NCBI GenBank assembly: GCA_031254295.1
Contig: JAIRUS010000106.1
Location: 1 to 54,776, forward strand
Length of the DNA stretch: 54,776 nt
Source: Streptococcaceae bacterium
Lineage (GTDB): Bacteria; Bacillota; Bacilli; Lactobacillales; Streptococcaceae
Direction of reading: 5' to 3'
In this document: one piece after another, positions 51,603-54,776 of the stretch
Numbering within the stretch: position 1 is the stretch's first letter
Layout: each line of letters opens with the position of its first letter
Notes under the pieces: generated by a model
What the model was told of the DNA's origin: nothing
The model's database searches: none
Seen by the model: only the letters and a program-made list of their open reading frames with translations
Translations under genes and position numbers: made by a program

Positions 51603-51658
51603 AGTATAGCATGGGATTTTATCGAGATGGAAAAACGATTCGAATTCGAATCGTTTTT
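51603..51658 (-). promoter_or_regulatory. Promoter and palindromic operator of peptide 1
   Basis: A perfect 28-bp palindrome (half AAAAACGATTCGAA, 51631-51658) lies 22 bp upstream of TGC-extended TATACT (51608-51603). There is no -35 consensus, so an activator is likely. Confidence 0.8.
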
Positions 51659-51739
51659 AAACTTGTCACGAATGAATATTTGACGATGATAAATTCAGAC
51701 TATTTCGAGCCTATACTGAGAATTTAGTTTTTTCACCTT

Positions 51740-51937
51740 TTATTTTGCTATTGTAAAAGTCCTGATAGATTGAAAGTAAGTATTTACACCCAACGTCTTG
51801 AAAATTTGCAAGCTTCGTTCCATCTTTCCTTTCCCAAGACTTTCTGAAACAAAGCAATAATCATAACTGTGCAAAAGATGAAAAGTTCGTGAGTATCCAT
51901 CCATCTCCCACAATTTTTTGGCTTTGCCTGAGGACAC
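51740..51937 (-). pseudogene. Fragment of a helical protein, possibly a regulator C-terminus
   Basis: A 65-codon frame opening with GTG, with no ribosome site, directly after the membrane protein gene. Its end (ERSLQIFKTLGVNTYFQSI) resembles the last helices of TPR-containing regulators such as Rgg, but this is weak. It could also be the tail of an unknown gene cut by rearrangement. Confidence 0.35.
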
Positions 51938-51955
51938 GCTTGGCTTCTTTCTCCC

Positions 51956-52432
51956 CTAACCTCTACCAAAGGCTCTTGTACTAAAAATAGTTGTAATTGA
52001 TCCAAGTAGAACAAAAAAAAGAGAAATTAGTAATCTTATAATCAAATTTTCGTTTCCCATCTGTAAAAATGGAAAAACATAGCCAATTACGGCAAAAAGA
52101 GGCATAAAAGTTCGACCTACATAGCTTTTCCAGAATATAACAAAAACCAGAACAGATAAAATTCCACCTAACAAAAACGGAAGCGCTAGCCAAAAATCAT
52201 GAATACCTGTCTGATTTCCCGTAATTCTTGCAATACCCAGTGGAAGCACCCTATCCTCGACCCATTTATGATAATTTGAATCCATATCATAACGAGTCCA
52301 ATTGATCTGATAAAATTTGAAATATAATATAGCGTATACTATGACATCTACTAACCAGATCATCGCATAAGCGAATAAAGCAAAACGAAGTAGTTTTTTA
52401 TTTTTTAAGATTTTGTTCATATTGACTTTCAT
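51956..52432 (-). CDS. Small polytopic membrane protein in the bacteriocin-like locus
   Basis: A 158-residue protein with four predicted membrane segments (FALFAYAMIWLVDVIVYAIL; ALPFLLGGILSVLVFVIFW; PLFAVIGYVFPFL; LIIRLLISLFFVLLGSITT). The start is uncertain: ATG 52432 or 52420, none with a strong ribosome site; the track's TTG 52474 is less likely. It sits under operator-promoter 3, so it is co-regulated with the peptides. Immunity or transport roles are possible; no family recognised. Confidence 0.65.
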   Translation of the reverse strand: MKVNMNKILKNKKLLRFALFAYAMIWLVDVIVYAILYFKFYQINWTRYDMDSNYHKWVEDRVLPLGIARITGNQTGIHDFWLALPFLLGGILSVLVFVIFWKSYVGRTFMPLFAVIGYVFPFLQMGNENLIIRLLISLFFVLLGSITTIFSTRAFGRG

Positions 52433-52631
52433 TTGTATTCTTTTGCTTTGAATTTGCCTATTTACTAAAAACAATAAAATGGGAAAATATATATATCCTT
52501 TTATGGACTATCTCAAGAAAGCTGTAAAACTGCTTTCTCCGAATCTCTCGGACTCCCATAATCCTAGCTCAGATTATGTATTATTGTTCTACATAGTAAT
52601 TCAAAGTACTATTGATATTTTATAATATGTA

Positions 52632-52684
52632 AGTATAGTATGAGATTTTTCAATATTAAGAATGGTTCAAATCGAACCATTCTT
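52632..52684 (-). promoter_or_regulatory. Promoter and inverted-repeat operator 3 (membrane protein gene)
   Basis: AAGAATGGTTC (52658-52668), 5-bp spacer, GAACCATTCTT (52674-52684), 20 bp upstream of TATACT (52637-52632). Same layout as the two peptide promoters; the core GGTTCGA resembles their GATTCGA. Confidence 0.75.
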
Positions 52685-52716
52685 TTAAACTTCCCACAAG
52701 TGAGTGTTTGATTGTC

Positions 52717-52887
52717 TTAGTTCCAGTTTGAAAAACCTGTAAAACTTTCTTTTCCGCCTACCCCACTACCTGCAATTGTATACGGTAATGCAGTGTAACC
52801 AAAGTCCACCATCATAATTCCGCCATTAATCTCTTGCACTTTTTCATCTGTCATTTCTACAAAATCACTAATATTAAAGTCTTTCAT
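52717..52887 (-). CDS. Double-glycine leader peptide 2 (bacteriocin-like)
   Basis: A 56-residue peptide not in the track. The leader MKDFNISDFVEMTDEKVQEI ends NGG and differs from peptide 1 at two positions. The mature part has 33 residues, Gly-rich with aromatic residues (GSGVGGKESFTGFSNWN at the end), no cysteine. Same ATGATG start and AGAAGG site. The leader RNA is short, about 30 nt. It is preceded by the permease gene at 53001. Confidence 0.85.
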   Translation of the reverse strand: MKDFNISDFVEMTDEKVQEINGGIMMVDFGYTALPYTIAGSGVGGKESFTGFSNWN

Positions 52888-52921
52888 CATTAACCTTCTT
52901 TTCTTTATACCTTATGATATA

Positions 52922-52976
52922 AGTATAGCATGGGATTTTATCAAGATGGGAAAACGATTCGAATTCGAATCGTTTT
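52922..52976 (-). promoter_or_regulatory. Promoter and palindromic operator of peptide 2
   Basis: A perfect 26-bp palindrome (half AAAACGATTCGAA, 52951-52976) lies 23 bp upstream of TGC-extended TATACT (52927-52922). Near-identical to the promoter of peptide 1. Confidence 0.8.
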
Positions 52977-53000
52977 TTAAAATAAACGAAATATTATTTA

Positions 53001-53462
53001 CTAAAAACTATACAAAACCACAATGACAGCAAACATTTCTACTAGAACAATAAAAATCGGAATGAAAAGAAACCTTGACAGATAAAATTCTAAAGATGCT
53101 TGCTTCTTATCTTTGGTTTTTTCCAAATAATTCTGGAGGCGTACCTTATCAAAAAGATGCTCTGTCGAAATATATGACTTTATCATAAAAATCATATAGG
53201 CAACAGAAAGAATACTAAAAACAAGAAATACGCCTGAAATTATACTTTTCATATTTTTTAGTAGTTCGTAGGAACCAGATAAAAAGCTAGAAATCGAAAA
53301 ATCTACTAAAATCTTATTATTAGCTCTAAAATAGAAAAAAAGTAGAGCAAAGGTATTAATAGAAATAAGAGTAAAAAGGAATTGTAAGTCAAAAAATAAT
53401 AAGCGCTTAAAGTTTCGTTTTTTATACAGCCAAGAAAACCATAAAGAATACCTAAATTTCAT
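53001..53462 (-). CDS. Small membrane protein, probable ABC permease partner
   Basis: A 153-residue protein with four predicted membrane segments, like half of an FtsX-type permease (FLFTLISINTFALLFFYF; SGVFLVFSILSVAYMIFM; FLFIPIFIVLVEMFAVIVVL near the end). It overlaps the ATPase by 11 bp with GGAGGG inside that gene, so the two are made together. It is smaller than known MacB-type permeases. An exporter or immunity pump for the peptides is inferred. Confidence 0.75.
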   Translation of the reverse strand: MKFRYSLWFSWLYKKRNFKRLLFFDLQFLFTLISINTFALLFFYFRANNKILVDFSISSFLSGSYELLKNMKSIISGVFLVFSILSVAYMIFMIKSYISTEHLFDKVRLQNYLEKTKDKKQASLEFYLSRFLFIPIFIVLVEMFAVIVVLYSF

Positions 53463-54060
53463 ATAGTTTCCCTCCTTTAAGTTCCAATACTTTTTGCGGA
53501 TGTTTCTGAATCAATTCTTGGTCATGTGTGGAAAAAAGAATTGCCATTCCTTTTTCTCGTTCACTTTCTAGTAAGCGAACGATATTTTCTGATTGAAAAG
53601 GTGCCAAACCAGCAGTCACTTCGTCTAATAAGAGAACTTCAGGAGAATAGGCAAGTGCCTGAGCAAGACTTGCTCTCGCGAGTTCTCCACCTGAAAGCTG
53701 ATGTGGAAATCTCTCTTTAAGATGAAAAATATCCAATTCCTGGAAAATCTTATCAAGTTTGTTTTTCACCCTTTTTTTAGTTTCACCTCTGGATAAAAAG
53801 TAATAAAGAGCATTCTCATAAATTGTTAAATTTTCATCTAGGCTTGAACTCTGCTTGAGCAAGAAAACTTGGGATGTCTCTGAAATAACTTCTCCTTCAT
53901 CTGCTTGCATATCACCAGCTAAAATACTAAGAAAAGTTGATTTACCTGCCCCTGATTTACCTACAAGGTAAACAAACTCAGCTTTATTTAAAGTAAAGCT
54001 GAGTTTATCAAGAATCAAATCTCTTTCATAAGACTTTGTAATGTTTTTCATATAAATCAT
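53452..54060 (-). CDS. ABC transporter ATP-binding protein (LolD/MacB-like)
   Basis: A 202-residue ATPase. Walker A is GKSGAGKST (about residue 34), the signature LSGGELARA, Walker B VLLLDEVTAGL and the H-loop STHDQ. No C39 peptidase domain is attached, so it does not by itself process double-glycine leaders. GGAGG precedes ATG 54060. It lies just after peptide 3, with the small permease following. Confidence 0.9.
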   Translation of the reverse strand: MIYMKNITKSYERDLILDKLSFTLNKAEFVYLVGKSGAGKSTFLSILAGDMQADEGEVISETSQVFLLKQSSSLDENLTIYENALYYFLSRGETKKRVKNKLDKIFQELDIFHLKERFPHQLSGGELARASLAQALAYSPEVLLLDEVTAGLAPFQSENIVRLLESEREKGMAILFSTHDQELIQKHPQKVLELKGGKLYEI

Positions 54061-54097
54061 TATTTCCTCCTACTAAAGAGTCTGCAAATATAAATTT

Positions 54098-54277
54098 TTA
54101 TAGTCCCAAAGAATTAAACGGACCATAATTCCCAAGCTGAGCTTGACGTAGGGCATTATTAATTTGTAGAGTTGTTACGAATACGCCGTACTTATTAATC
54201 GTGCCAGCCACACCACCATTAATCTCTTGCAATTCTTCATCTGTCATTTCTACAAAGTCACTAATATTGAAGTCTTT
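54098..54277 (-). pseudogene. Double-glycine leader peptide 3, start codon lost
   Basis: The frame KDFNISDFVEMTDEELQEIN plus GG gives the same leader as peptides 1 and 2. The mature part has 37 residues, opening VAGTINKYGVFVTTLQINNA. But the codon before Lys is CAT, not ATG, and no in-frame start lies upstream before a TAA. The break is exactly at the start codon, and operator and promoter are missing, so the upstream part was replaced by a rearrangement. Confidence 0.8.
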
Positions 54278-54358
54278 ATGGTGGAAATGGAATCGGATAC
54301 GCTTAAAGATCCATTGATATTTTTATTTCCCTAAGCAAGTCATTGGATTTTTTAGACT

Positions 54359-54776
54359 TTAAACTTCCGTCCCTAAAGTCTCCCAAAGTCTCAATGCTTC
54401 TGAATCATCTATTGTCGTTAATATCTTTTCCCTCATTTCTATATTTCCATCTAGGGTATTGAGCTCTGCCAAAAGAATTTCCAATAACTGAGTATCTCTA
54501 AAATTGTAATCATAACTTTTCTCTTTATCCAAAATGATATAACTCCCTAACATTTCTCGTAGAGTTCCATGGATTTCTTCTTTAAGCTTTCTTATTCTAA
54601 TGAAATACATATAGAACATTAAATACAAGTCTTGTGGATATAATTTATGACTAAAATCAGCAATTTTGTAAGCTGAATCTTTATTTTCAAATATCATCAT
54701 ATGGACTATTAGTTTTTGAAAAAGCATTCTTGTATAGTTACCAAAGTTTATATTATCTTTCTCCAAATTTATAGTT
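54359..54776 (-). CDS. Helical protein, partial (5' end outside window), possible regulator
   Basis: The C-terminal 135 or more residues of a larger protein; the frame remains open to the window edge, and the track's TTG start is not real. It is all-helical (LYLMFYMYFIRIRKLKEEIH; QLLEILLAELNTLDGNIEMR). This would suit a TPR-type regulator such as an Rgg protein, whose DNA-binding part would lie beyond the window, and it would be well placed to control the operator-bearing promoters. This is a guess; I recognise no signature. Confidence 0.4.
   Translation of the reverse strand, partial: TINLEKDNINFGNYTRMLFQKLIVHMMIFENKDSAYKIADFSHKLYPQDLYLMFYMYFIRIRKLKEEIHGTLREMLGSYIILDKEKSYDYNFRDTQLLEILLAELNTLDGNIEMREKILTTIDDSEALRLWETLGTEV

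Noticed and set aside
51784-52014. 76-codon ORF overlapping the end of the membrane protein gene
   Set aside because: Out-of-frame shadow spanning the gene end and the fragment at 51740; mixed composition and no ribosome site.
1-54776. CRISPR array or prophage
   Set aside because: No regularly spaced repeat array and no phage structural or lysis genes were seen; the repeats found are terminator, leader or attachment repeats.

Overview
The window looks like a chromosomal segment of a low-GC member of the Streptococcaceae, most like Lactococcus in the broad sense. The evidence is the family-level resemblance of the proteins, the rpsF-ssb-rpsR operon, the glnRA pair with a GlnR box, and the argS/argR-mutS-mutL-ruvA neighbourhood. 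The genus is inferred, since no search could be run. No rRNA or CRISPR array was seen. There is one tRNA, Leu with anticodon CAG.

Left half, 0-19 kb, is mostly housekeeping. In order it holds: 6-phosphogluconate dehydrogenase (cut by the window edge) divergent from an RpiR regulator; a DUF960-like gene; an IS3 relic; a ROK sugar kinase; a YjdI/YjdJ-like ferredoxin and acetyltransferase pair; rpsF-ssb-rpsR; uppP; a lysine-riboswitch-controlled amino acid ABC transporter; fRMsr-like GAF protein, kinase-like protein and dnaX; chorismate mutase; glnR-glnA; a large membrane-anchored protein; and ruvB. From 18.4 to 23 kb an ImmA-type protease and an XRE repressor stand divergent from a 1209-residue thioester and LPXTG-type adhesin. 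An HxlR regulator and an MFS exporter follow. From 25 to 31.3 kb there is a run of small lipoproteins and membrane proteins of unknown role, including a PASTA-SHOCT protein, interrupted by an XRE regulator and ruvA. Next come mutL, mutS, a NUDIX gene, a YlbF-family gene, argR and argS.

Right part, 39-54.8 kb, is accessory. A 3.3-kb island at 39.0-42.4 kb carries a type VII secretion module: a small Lap1/TIGR04197-like protein, an LXG protein with a glycine-zipper C-terminal region, and a polytopic membrane protein that is probably its immunity partner. It is bounded by 75-bp direct repeats that duplicate the 3' end of an ABC permease gene, and it keeps the C-terminal relic of a tyrosine integrase beside one repeat. 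A TPR/ABC export operon follows, then a flavin-based electron-transfer operon (FMN-binding protein, ApbE, ferric-reductase-like protein, and an unannotated 30-residue membrane peptide), tRNA-Leu and an orphan OppA-type lipoprotein. The last 4 kb is an apparently undescribed bacteriocin-like locus. It has three double-glycine-leader peptides with nearly identical leaders (none in the ORF track; one has lost its start), an ABC ATPase and permease, a CPBP immunity-type protease broken by a one-base frameshift, and three promoters, each with an inverted-repeat operator just upstream.

Two signals cross the whole window. First, at least ten genes (RpiR, ROK, uppP, GAF, chorismate mutase, glnR, ruvB, HxlR, MFS, argR, and probably NUDIX) have a -10 box only 6-8 nt before the ATG and no Shine-Dalgarno, so they are predicted to be leaderless. 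Several ORF-track starts are too long for this reason. Second, several short intergenic repeat families recur: a roughly 95-bp element downstream of both dnaX and ruvB, a 30-bp unit before glnA and mutL, a triplicated rpsR terminator, and a duplicated 49-bp palindromic promoter element before chorismate mutase.
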